Source: Phycisphaerae bacterium (GTDB lineage Bacteria > Planctomycetota > Phycisphaerae > Sedimentisphaerales > Anaerobacaceae). From it: 40,610 nt of DNA. Location: NCBI GenBank assembly GCA_021736645.1, contig JAIPFM010000011.1, positions 1 through 40,610 on the forward strand, given 5' to 3'. The translations under genes and the position numbers were made by a program. A model generated the notes under the pieces. That model worked only from the letters and a program-made list of their open reading frames with translations, was not told where the DNA came from and did no database searches. Position 1 is the first letter of the stretch. Each line of letters opens with the position of its first letter. Of the stretch, positions 1 through 8,835 are shown piece after piece.

Positions 1-3000
1 GATGAGTTTGACCGGCCCATGACCACCTCCAATTGGGGTCTCGAGACCGTACAGATCGGTGCGCCGGGTCTCAACATCCTGACCTGTACGCCTCAGAGTG
101 AAACAGGTGCCATGACCGATGAAGAAGTGTCATTCGACTATGCTCCGATGTCCGGGACATCGGCGGCTGCCCCTCATATTTCAGGGGCCTGCGCCCTGGC
201 CCTGGGCATGGACCCCGGTCTCGCGCCAGTGCAACTGAAAAAGCGTCTGGGACTGTGGCTTGCCGTGGATCAGGTCCTGCCGGACCTGTGTGTCTCAGAA
301 GGTCGTCTGGTGCTGGATAAGTTCCTGCATCTGTTCGAAGAGAAGGTGGTCCTGAACAATACCACAGGTACAGAGTACGACAAGATTCAAGATGCCATCA
401 AAGATGCATCTTCCGGTGACGACATTGTGGCTCAGGCAGGCGGATTCTATGCTGAGGCCCTCGATTTCCTGGGTAAGAACATCGTGGTCAGGAGTGGTGA
501 CACGGAAAATCCCGATGATCTCAATGCGATCGATCCGGTCAGTACCTATATTTATGATATTGACGAACTCGGCGACGGATATGGTGTGGTGTTCAATTCT
601 GGTGAAACAGACAGGGCAAAGCTGATGGGCTTTACCGTGGATCACGCCCGGGAAGCCGGTATCTTGATCACCGGGTCGTCTCCTGTGATTGAATCCTGCT
701 ACGTGGTCAAGAGCACCAATTCAGGCGTGTATTGCGAGAACGGCTCGCCGCTGCTCCTGTCCAGTTGGATTCAGAAGAACAACAGTCTGGGTGATGGGGC
801 AGGTGTGTATGCTGCAGAGGGCTCTGTCATGACCATTCAGGATTGTGAGATCGCTGAGAACGTGGCCGTGTACAGCGGCGGCGGTGTGTTCAGTCAGGAC
901 TCCAACCTTGTGATGGACGGCTGTACGGTCCTTGCGAATCTATCGCTGGACGGCTTTGGCGGGGGTGTCTACTCCGACCAGGGCAATGTTGAAATCCTCA
1001 ATTGCCTGTTCAGCCAGAATGAAGATCCCAACTGGGAGGGCGGCGGCCTGTATGCTGCGGCCTCCACGGTAAGCCTGGACAATTCCACGTTCTCTGAGAA
1101 TCTGGGCTATGACGGCGGTGCCGTGTACTGTATCGACGACACGGAACTGACGGTCAATACCTGTCGCTTCCACGGCAATGTGGCATACTACGGCGGCGGG
1201 GCCATTGGCTCGGTCATGAGTACAGTCACCCTGCTGAACGGCTTGTTTGTGCAAAACGCCAGTGACAGCTGGGATGGCGGTGCCCTCCATCTGGTACGCA
1301 CGCCCACTGAATTGGCCAACTGTACCTTCAGTCTGAATGAAACGCTCTCGGAACATGGACGCGGCGGCGTGATGCGTCTGGACGACAGCAGTGAGGTGAT
1401 TGTCCGAGACAGTATCCTGAGTGACAATCTGGACGTGGCAGTCTATGTCCAGGATCCGAGCTCTTCTGTGACATTCGATCACTGTCTGTTCCACAACAAT
1501 GACATGGCAGACTACGAAAATGCCGCCACCGGCATGATCGCCAAGCTGGATGATCCCAACAATACTGGGGCGATTCCCGGTGACTTCATGACCACAGGCA
1601 ACCCGCATTTCGTGACAGGCCGTCTGGGTGACTACTATCTGAGTCAGTCAGAAGCAGGGCAGATCCTGGATCTCAATGGCATGCCCGTGGATGTGACCGT
1701 GAACCCCGGTGCAGCCACCAGTCGGGCTGTGGATGCAGGCAGCGCATTGGCCGCAGATCTGGGGATGAATAAATTCTCCACGCGAACCGACAACTTCGAA
1801 GACACGGCCACCGGTGACAAGGACCTGGGCCTGGTGGATCTGGGCTTCCATTACAATGACTCTGAGTTCGCCAATTACTATGTGATTACGGGACAGTCCA
1901 ATCCTGAAGGCACGGGTGTGGTGGAGCCTGTGGCCGGTTATCTCGTGCAGTACACGCAGGTGCTGGTGACGGCCACGGTCAATGACCCGGATCGCTATAT
2001 GTTCGAGTCGTGGAACAATACCGATGACGATACACGTATCGAACTGACGGATGCAGGTATTCCCAAGGAAGTGCAGACCAATGTGGTGACTATGACCCAA
2101 GATCGGATGGTCAAGGCCAACTATGAGACTCTGGACGTGGAGCTTCGTGTGCTCGTGGACGAGAAGTCCAAGGGCAATGGCGTGGTGGAGCCGCGCAGGG
2201 TCTTTGTGCCCAGGGGCGAGACTGTGACCATCAAGGCCACGCCCAATGACGATCGCTTCCGCGTGGAATGGCACAATACCAATGATGACTATACCTATGG
2301 CACCACGAATACCGTGACCATAGAGCCGCCGTTCAAGAAGGACCCAAGCGGTCGCGAGATCAAGGAAGTGCGCGTGGAATTCTACACGCCTCGCATTTTG
2401 AACGTGCCGGGTCGATACCGGCAGCTGCAGGACGCACTCAACGACAGTGCGCCCGGTGACATCGTGGTGCTGGCACCGAGCAGTATGCCATACAGCAATC
2501 CTGCCGGCATTCTGATAACCCACGGTATTACGATTCAGAGCGCCAAGCCGGAAGACCCCCAGGTCGTGGCTCAAACAGTGATTGAAGGGGGGGTAGGCTT
2601 TGATTTTATTGCAGTGGAGCCCAATGCCGTACTCAACGGCGTGACCTTCCGCAACATGGGTGTTGGGGGTGCTAATGGCGCAAATGGAACGCGTCCGAAT
2701 GCCCCAAACTTGCCTGAAGGTGTGCCCGGTGGGGATGCATTCGGTGCTGCCATCACATGTATTTCGGGGTCTCCGACCATCAAGAACTGCGTGTTTACAG
2801 GCTGCACTGCTGTGGCTGGCAATGGTGGTGATGGTGCGGATACCATTGCTGACGATCAAATACCGTTTTTTGACGAGTATGCAGGTCACGGCGGCATGCC
2901 TGGCACAGCCACTGGCGGCGCTGTGGCGTGTTTTGAGTGGAGCAGCCCCATATTCGAGAATTGCAGCTTCGCCAATAATTCGGTTCAGGGCGGTAACGGA

Positions 3001-6000
3001 GGCAATGGCGGCGATGCCGGTGATCCTTCTTTTCCTGGATTTGGCGGTGGATGGGATCCTCGGCAGGCAAACGGTTGGCTGATTAACAGAGGTGGCGCGT
3101 TCGGTGATCCTACGCGTACTTTGCCCATGACGGATTGGGATTTGCGTTATTCCGGGCAGGGTGGTGCCGTATATGTGGACAGCACCTGCTCGCCCGAGTT
3201 CACACGCTGTGTATTTGCCAACAACACGGCTCGAGGCGGCGTCAGCGGTATTGCAGGGACGGGTAGTGGGTATGTCCCTGATACCCAAATTCCATGGGCG
3301 ATCCCCGGGTTTGGCGGTGCTGTGTATATTGGCCGGTTTTCTCCGTCCTATGCGATGGCCTTGCTCACCACCACACCTGAAGGGTACAGTACATACAAGT
3401 ACGTAGATCCCCTTGAAATACTGGGCCCGGACCAGGCGAAATCCGAGCCCAGGTTCGTGGAATGTGAGTTTGTCAGTAACCGCGTGACTGCGGATATGAC
3501 GGCCAACTGGGAGACCTACTTCATGGGCTACGGCGGTGCTGTGGCTGCTGAAGCCGGTGTGGTGCCCCTGTTTGAAAAATGTACTTTTACGGACAATGCA
3601 GCGCCCATTGGCGGTGCCATCTATGTTCAGGATGCCAACATTGTGCTGGCCGATTGTGATCTGTCTGCCAATGTGTCGTATCATGGTGGTGCAGTGGCCT
3701 TCGTGGGCGGTGTGTCGACCATTGACAACAGTCGGCTCAATCGTAATGTGGCGGACGAGATCGCGGTGTACAACACACCGGGTGATCCGAACAATGCAGT
3801 CAGTACCAGTGTAGCAGGATTCATGCGCGGACCGATCGGTCAGGGCGGTGCCTTGTGGATCGACAATGCCGATGTGGCGGTGCGCGATACTGTGATGCAG
3901 ACCAATCGATCGACTCTGGCCGGCGGCGCAGGCTATATCGTGGGCAGTCTCTTTGATCCTTATATTCCGAAATTCCAGAACTGTTTGATTACAGGCAACC
4001 AGGCGGCCATGAATGGCGGCGGTTTGGCCATGAATCTGTATGCAGCCCCGCTCCTTGAGAATTGCACGATTGCCGGCAATCAGGTCGGTGACACCGGCGC
4101 GGGCGGCGGGCTCTCTTTGGGCGCAGGCAGTACGCCCAAGGTCCTGAATAGTATTATCTGGAACAATGTGGGGCTTCGCGGCTCACAGATCGCCTTGACA
4201 GGCGAGAATCCTCTGTATACGGATGTGTCTGCTGTGCTCGACATTCAGTACAGTGATGTCCAGTCCCCGTCAGGTGGTGTGGGACAGACGATTGAACAGG
4301 GCACTGCGTTCCTGATTCAGGACACGACCCGCATCAAGGGCTGGGACGCCACGACCCGTCAATGGGATCCCAGCACACACAATATCAATGCCAATCCGCT
4401 GTTTGTCATGGGCTACTACCTCAGCCAGACAGATGCGGGGCAACTGGTTCAGAGCCCCTGTGTGGATGCCGGTGATGTGGATTCAGACAGCACGTCCTGG
4501 CCCATGGATGCGTATACGACCCGGACCGGCAGTGATGGTATTGATGTCGATGGGGTGTTCGACTCCGGTCGCGTGGACCTGGGGTATCATTATCAGGAGG
4601 TGGCACAGTACTGGCTGACCACTGAAGTGCTGCCCAGCGAAGACGGCCTGATTCATGGCGTCGTGACACCTCAGAAGAAGGCTGTGTTCAGCAATCTTCA
4701 GGACAATGTGGTGGTCGTGACAGCCATACCGGATCCGGGCTACAAGGTCAAGCAGTGGGCAGGGACCGACAACAACAACACGATCAGTACGGTCAATACC
4801 GTGACCATGACACAGGACGTGAATGTGACCGTGACCTTTGAAAAGGCGGCCCGTTACTACTTCACGACTGAAGTGGTGAATACGAATGATGGACGACCGC
4901 ATGGTCAGCTGGTGCCGCAGAACGGCTGGGTGGACGAAGGCACCACCGTGAAATTGACGGCCATGCCTGAGGCAGGCTATGAAGTCAGTCAGTGGATCGG
5001 ATCGGTGGATGACACCAGCAAGAGTGCTGTGAATTTCGTGCTGGTAGACGCCAACAACCTGGTGGTTCGCGTTAAATTTGCAGCGTTGACTGCCAAGAAT
5101 GTCCTGACTGTGCCGTCAGACTACACCACGATCCAGGCTGCCCTGACAGCGGCCGGTACGGGCGACACCATTGTGGTGGACCCGGGTGTGTATCAGTCCG
5201 GCGAAGGCTCTTTCCTGATCACGCTGACCAAGGACGTGACCATTACCTCACGCTTCCCGAGTGATCCGTGTTGTGTGGCTGCGACCATCCTGGACGGCTA
5301 CGCCAATGATCCAGCCCATCCATTGCATTATGGGGGCATTGTGGTGGCGTCAAACGTGGGCAGGGACACTGTGATCAATGGTTTGACATTTAGAAATTGC
5401 GGTGGCCAGGCCGGTTCGGGTGTGGCAGACGACGGCGATCGAGCGGCCGGGCATCCGGATGGTTACGATGGTCAACCGGGCTATGGCGGGGCCATGCTGA
5501 TCCTGCCGCAGGCCAGCCCCACGATCAAGAACTGTGTGTTCCAGAGCAACTTCATGATTGCTGAAGATGGTGGCAATGGTGAAAACGCAGACGATACTGC
5601 CAATGCCGGTCGCGGCGGTTGGGGCGGTTGGTCCAGGGGTGGCGCCATTTACTGTGCCTCCAAGTCCAGCCCGATATTTATCAACTGCAGCATCCTGGAC
5701 AACTATGCCCAGGGTGGTAATGGCGGTAATGGCGGCGATGGGGCCTTGAACAACGATGTTGAGACCCTGCCCAATTACGGCGGCAACTACACACCAGGCC
5801 AACGCGTGTTCATCGATTCCCTGAGCACGTCAGTTCAAGTGGTGAATGAAGACGTCTGGAAGCTGTGGACCTGGGATTTCTCAGAGACCTACAAGTATCA
5901 GTTGGGTGAAGATGCCATTGTGGATGCCAATGCAGCAGCCGGTCTGGTGTTGACCGGTGAGCTGGGACCGTATCTGGGTGACGAACGTGACTATACGGCC

Positions 6001-8586
6001 ATGGGTGGCGGTGTGTACTGCGGTACATTGAGCCAGGTGACCTTTGTTCACTGTGAGTTCAGCGGAAACCACACGTATGGCGGGTTGACCGGCATCGGTG
6101 GCTTGCCTGATGGCGTGGATCGTAATCTCGAACCTCTCTACACCAATGAACTGCCGAGTTACGGTGGTGCTGTGTATTGCGATTCGGATTCAATCGTCAC
6201 CTTTGAAGGCTGTACGTTCAGAGAAAACGAGGCCTCGGCCATTGTGGATCCCAACAATGGTGCAGGCGATGGCACGGACGTGGATCCGACCACCCGTCCG
6301 AATCCCTACATGGGCTACGGCGGTGGTGTGAGCACGGATGTGAATGCCAAGGTGGTCTTTACAGACTGCAACTTCATGGATAACAAGGCCGACATTGGCG
6401 GCGGTATCTATGTGAAGGAGTCTCTGGCTGACGTGGCGGACAGCAACTTTGTCAGAAACGAAGCCCTGCAGGGTGGAGCCCTGGCTGGTACAGGCGGAGA
6501 CATCATCATTGCGGACTGCAATGTGGTGGCCAACCTGGCGATAGACGACAGCACTGACCCGAACGATGACGATGTGCTGGCTCTGGGTGCAGGTATGTAC
6601 CTGTCTTCATGTCCGGCCCAGGTGACGGATTCGAACTTCTTCTCGAATATCACACCGGGCTCTGGCGGTGCCGTGTATATCCGCGGGAACAAACCCACGA
6701 TTACGAACTGCCTGTTCAGAAACAATGGTGCAGGTCATGACGGCGGTGCCCTGTCTGTGAATCACTATGCTGTGACCACGATCAGGAATGCCACCTTCTA
6801 TCACAATCTCGCGGACCCGAATATTCTCGGCGGTATTGCAGAGACCGGATACGGCGGTGCCATATTCTGCGGGACGAACAGCCGTACATTCGTCACGGAC
6901 AGTATCTTCTTTCAGAATACGGCCCATCTGGGTGGTGCCTTTGCGGTGATGTCCGGCAAGGCGTACAATGACGACTGTGCCAGTCTGTCACTCTATTATT
7001 GCACAGTCACCACGGGGCCGAACGACGTGTACACGGAATGTGATGATCCTCCGACCTACGACCACGTCCTCTGGGGTGTGAATCCTCTGTTCAGATCCGG
7101 ACCTCTGGGTAATCACTACCTGAGCGCAAACAGTCCGGCTGTGGACGCAGGCAGTACCACGTCCTACCAGGCTGGTATGACCACCTATACCACTCAGGTT
7201 GATCCGCGCAAGGATACACCTGATACAGGCAAGGTCGACATTGGCTATCACTACAAACTGGCAGAACCCTGTCGTGTCTGCGATCTCATTAAGGACGGTC
7301 GGATTGACATTTCCGACTTTGGCAGGTATGCAGAACTGGCTCAGAAGTGGATGGGTCAGGAGTGCAATGCAGCCAATCATTGGTGTGACGGTGCTGATTT
7401 GACCTATGATTTCAAGGTGGATGCCAATGACAGAGCCTTGCTGGAAGTGTGTCGAGATGTCAGCGATGTGACACCGCCAAAACCGAATCCTGCGAAATGG
7501 TCGGTCCAGCCGTATATTGAGGACGGCAAAGCGATCATGAGGGCCCAGGTCGCTGAAGACGGCTGGTGGCTGGATCAGGTCGAATACTACTTCCAGAATG
7601 TCTCGGGCAACGGCCATGACAGTGGCTGGCAGTCGAGCCCCGTGTATGTGGATGATATTGCCATGGAGAGCGAAGCCTATGGCTACAGGCTCAAGGTCCG
7701 TGACCCCTCAGAGAATGAAACCCAGTGGTCAAAGATCAAGCATGCCAGTCCGTACATCAATATCGCCCCTGTGGGCCCATTGAGTCTGTCGCTGCTGGAA
7801 GCCGGTGTGACGTATCTTCAGTTGCTGGCTGAGCAGATGTTTGACGCTGACGGTGTCCAGTACTACATCGAAATAGACGATGAAGACTATGCAGACAGCG
7901 GTTGGTTTGATTTTGATCCCAGTGGTCTGGTGCCGGATCCGAACGATCCGAACAACCTGATTGTGCTGGATCCGAACGATCCGAATATGGCAGGTCCGAA
8001 TTACAGGTTTACTCAGCTGCAACCGAGTACCACCTACAGATTCCGGGTCAAGGCCAGGGATAAATCAGAGCAGCAGCTGGAAACCGCCTACTCTGACTGG
8101 TTTGCCTTTACCACGCTGGATGCCCCGGAGAACCTGCCGCCCACACCGAATCCCTTGACCTGGGATACGGCAATCGACGCCAATGGCTTCGACGGGACGC
8201 CCAGGATCAAGTTGATCAGGGTCCAGGCCGGGTTCCAGTTCTATGGTGTGACCATGACGTCCATCGTGGCCACTGATGCAGACAGTCCAGAGGTGGAGTA
8301 CTTCTTCGAGTGCACCAATGGTGCTGCATTCAGCAGCGGCTGGGTCTTGGATCCGATCTATACCACGCCGATTGTAGGTACTGAAGGCGCTGCCCTGAGT
8401 CTGAGGTTCAGGGTCAAGGCTCGCGACCAGGCCGGCAATGAGACTCAGTGGTCTGAGGAACTTCAGGTCACTCGAGGACAGGGAGATACCACAGCCACGA
8501 ACACCGGTGGGAACACAGGCGTCAATAACGGTGGGAACACTGGTGTTAATAACGGTGGGAACATCGGTATTGTCGGAGGTGGTTAA
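1..8586 (+). CDS. Subtilase (S8)-triple beta-helix-dockerin-like giant surface protein, 5' partial
   Basis: The frame is open from base 1, so the start lies upstream; 2,861 residues are visible. The first ~95 are the end of an S8 serine protease: the GTSAAAPH motif carries the catalytic Ser (codon 160-162). Three right-handed beta-helix modules follow (about 355-1860, 2395-4600, 5098-7260). Each opens with a Y-x-x-[IL]-Q-[DA]-A-[IL] entry segment, is rich in GG-[GA]-[VI]-Y rungs, and closes with V-D-[LI]-G-[FY]-H-Y. Pairs of InlB B-repeat/Flg_new-like modules (G-x-V-x-P...A-x-P...Y-x-x-x-x-W) separate them (1876-2390, 4606-5090). A dockerin-like pair of calcium loops (DGRIDISD at ~7300; second loop ~7410) and about three fibronectin-III-like modules come next, then a Gly/Asn tail. 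I see no PEP-CTERM or LPXTG sorting signal. Likely an exported, perhaps self-processing, adhesin or glycan-binding protein; substrate unknown. Domain limits are approximate. Confidence 0.9.
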   Translation, partial: DEFDRPMTTSNWGLETVQIGAPGLNILTCTPQSETGAMTDEEVSFDYAPMSGTSAAAPHISGACALALGMDPGLAPVQLKKRLGLWLAVDQVLPDLCVSEGRLVLDKFLHLFEEKVVLNNTTGTEYDKIQDAIKDASSGDDIVAQAGGFYAEALDFLGKNIVVRSGDTENPDDLNAIDPVSTYIYDIDELGDGYGVVFNSGETDRAKLMGFTVDHAREAGILITGSSPVIESCYVVKSTNSGVYCENGSPLLLSSWIQKNNSLGDGAGVYAAEGSVMTIQDCEIAENVAVYSGGGVFSQDSNLVMDGCTVLANLSLDGFGGGVYSDQGNVEILNCLFSQNEDPNWEGGGLYAAASTVSLDNSTFSENLGYDGGAVYCIDDTELTVNTCRFHGNVAYYGGGAIGSVMSTVTLLNGLFVQNASDSWDGGALHLVRTPTELANCTFSLNETLSEHGRGGVMRLDDSSEVIVRDSILSDNLDVAVYVQDPSSSVTFDHCLFHNNDMADYENAATGMIAKLDDPNNTGAIPGDFMTTGNPHFVTGRLGDYYLSQSEAGQILDLNGMPVDVTVNPGAATSRAVDAGSALAADLGMNKFSTRTDNFEDTATGDKDLGLVDLGFHYNDSEFANYYVITGQSNPEGTGVVEPVAGYLVQYTQVLVTATVNDPDRYMFESWNNTDDDTRIELTDAGIPKEVQTNVVTMTQDRMVKANYETLDVELRVLVDEKSKGNGVVEPRRVFVPRGETVTIKATPNDDRFRVEWHNTNDDYTYGTTNTVTIEPPFKKDPSGREIKEVRVEFYTPRILNVPGRYRQLQDALNDSAPGDIVVLAPSSMPYSNPAGILITHGITIQSAKPEDPQVVAQTVIEGGVGFDFIAVEPNAVLNGVTFRNMGVGGANGANGTRPNAPNLPEGVPGGDAFGAAITCISGSPTIKNCVFTGCTAVAGNGGDGADTIADDQIPFFDEYAGHGGMPGTATGGAVACFEWSSPIFENCSFANNSVQGGNGGNGGDAGDPSFPGFGGGWDPRQANGWLINRGGAFGDPTRTLPMTDWDLRYSGQGGAVYVDSTCSPEFTRCVFANNTARGGVSGIAGTGSGYVPDTQIPWAIPGFGGAVYIGRFSPSYAMALLTTTPEGYSTYKYVDPLEILGPDQAKSEPRFVECEFVSNRVTADMTANWETYFMGYGGAVAAEAGVVPLFEKCTFTDNAAPIGGAIYVQDANIVLADCDLSANVSYHGGAVAFVGGVSTIDNSRLNRNVADEIAVYNTPGDPNNAVSTSVAGFMRGPIGQGGALWIDNADVAVRDTVMQTNRSTLAGGAGYIVGSLFDPYIPKFQNCLITGNQAAMNGGGLAMNLYAAPLLENCTIAGNQVGDTGAGGGLSLGAGSTPKVLNSIIWNNVGLRGSQIALTGENPLYTDVSAVLDIQYSDVQSPSGGVGQTIEQGTAFLIQDTTRIKGWDATTRQWDPSTHNINANPLFVMGYYLSQTDAGQLVQSPCVDAGDVDSDSTSWPMDAYTTRTGSDGIDVDGVFDSGRVDLGYHYQEVAQYWLTTEVLPSEDGLIHGVVTPQKKAVFSNLQDNVVVVTAIPDPGYKVKQWAGTDNNNTISTVNTVTMTQDVNVTVTFEKAARYYFTTEVVNTNDGRPHGQLVPQNGWVDEGTTVKLTAMPEAGYEVSQWIGSVDDTSKSAVNFVLVDANNLVVRVKFAALTAKNVLTVPSDYTTIQAALTAAGTGDTIVVDPGVYQSGEGSFLITLTKDVTITSRFPSDPCCVAATILDGYANDPAHPLHYGGIVVASNVGRDTVINGLTFRNCGGQAGSGVADDGDRAAGHPDGYDGQPGYGGAMLILPQASPTIKNCVFQSNFMIAEDGGNGENADDTANAGRGGWGGWSRGGAIYCASKSSPIFINCSILDNYAQGGNGGNGGDGALNNDVETLPNYGGNYTPGQRVFIDSLSTSVQVVNEDVWKLWTWDFSETYKYQLGEDAIVDANAAAGLVLTGELGPYLGDERDYTAMGGGVYCGTLSQVTFVHCEFSGNHTYGGLTGIGGLPDGVDRNLEPLYTNELPSYGGAVYCDSDSIVTFEGCTFRENEASAIVDPNNGAGDGTDVDPTTRPNPYMGYGGGVSTDVNAKVVFTDCNFMDNKADIGGGIYVKESLADVADSNFVRNEALQGGALAGTGGDIIIADCNVVANLAIDDSTDPNDDDVLALGAGMYLSSCPAQVTDSNFFSNITPGSGGAVYIRGNKPTITNCLFRNNGAGHDGGALSVNHYAVTTIRNATFYHNLADPNILGGIAETGYGGAIFCGTNSRTFVTDSIFFQNTAHLGGAFAVMSGKAYNDDCASLSLYYCTVTTGPNDVYTECDDPPTYDHVLWGVNPLFRSGPLGNHYLSANSPAVDAGSTTSYQAGMTTYTTQVDPRKDTPDTGKVDIGYHYKLAEPCRVCDLIKDGRIDISDFGRYAELAQKWMGQECNAANHWCDGADLTYDFKVDANDRALLEVCRDVSDVTPPKPNPAKWSVQPYIEDGKAIMRAQVAEDGWWLDQVEYYFQNVSGNGHDSGWQSSPVYVDDIAMESEAYGYRLKVRDPSENETQWSKIKHASPYINIAPVGPLSLSLLEAGVTYLQLLAEQMFDADGVQYYIEIDDEDYADSGWFDFDPSGLVPDPNDPNNLIVLDPNDPNMAGPNYRFTQLQPSTTYRFRVKARDKSEQQLETAYSDWFAFTTLDAPENLPPTPNPLTWDTAIDANGFDGTPRIKLIRVQAGFQFYGVTMTSIVATDADSPEVEYFFECTNGAAFSSGWVLDPIYTTPIVGTEGAALSLRFRVKARDQAGNETQWSEELQVTRGQGDTTATNTGGNTGVNNGGNTGVNNGGNIGIVGGG
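8500..8571 (+). repeat. Three 24-bp in-frame tandem repeats (C-terminal tail of the giant protein)
   Basis: Three copies of a 24-bp unit (8500-8523, 8524-8547, 8548-8571) encode NTGGNTGV, NNGGNTGV and NNGGNIGI. A VGGG end and the stop codon follow. The unit is a multiple of three, so copy number can change without a frameshift. Seen directly; function unknown (flexible linker or short beta-roll). Confidence 0.85.
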
Positions 8587-8646
8587 GTCTAGGATTGTGG
8601 CGTGAGCAGAGGACTCGTTCCGCAGGCTCCGAATAAGGATGGTTCC

Positions 8647-8684
8647 AAGCGGCTTCAACCAGGGTGTTGAAGCCGCTTTTTTTT
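8647..8684 (+). terminator. Rho-independent terminator after the giant protein gene
   Basis: A perfect 12-bp stem (8647-8658 with 8667-8678) with an 8-nt loop runs into eight T (8677-8684). It lies 60 bp after the stop codon and separates this gene from the uronate operon. Confidence 0.92.
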
Positions 8685-8761
8685 GTGCGCGTGCCATGTT
8701 TCTTTACAGACAAAAAGGGGTTTTTGAGGAAAAGAAGCCAGCGGGAAATTCAAACTCTTCA

Positions 8762-8790
8762 TTGAAACTCAGGGCATTCATGGTTATGCT
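8762..8790 (+). promoter_or_regulatory. Candidate sigma70-type promoter of the uronate operon
   Basis: TTGAAA (8762-8767), a 17-bp spacer and TATGCT (8785-8790), about 45 bp before the first gene. Matches are 5/6 and 4/6 to the E. coli-type consensus, which planctomycetes may follow only loosely. No clear operator was recognised nearby. Confidence 0.35.
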
Positions 8791-8835
8791 GTCTGCGAAA
8801 TAGTCCATAGTCTGTTATTTTTATTCGAGGTCAGC

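Noticed and set aside
19..21. ATG at 19 as start of the giant protein
   Set aside because: The frame is open upstream and the subtilase sequence continues through base 1, so this Met is internal.
1648..3684. 678-codon open frame on the minus strand
   Set aside because: It lies wholly antisense to the beta-helix gene, is His/Ile/Gly-rich without a recognisable motif, and arises from the repetitive codon pattern of the plus-strand gene.
2800..5800. Repeated GGTGGT/GGCGGT-rich stretches as a CRISPR or minisatellite
   Set aside because: They are irregularly spaced codons for the Gly-rich rungs of the beta-helix; no fixed repeat-spacer length.
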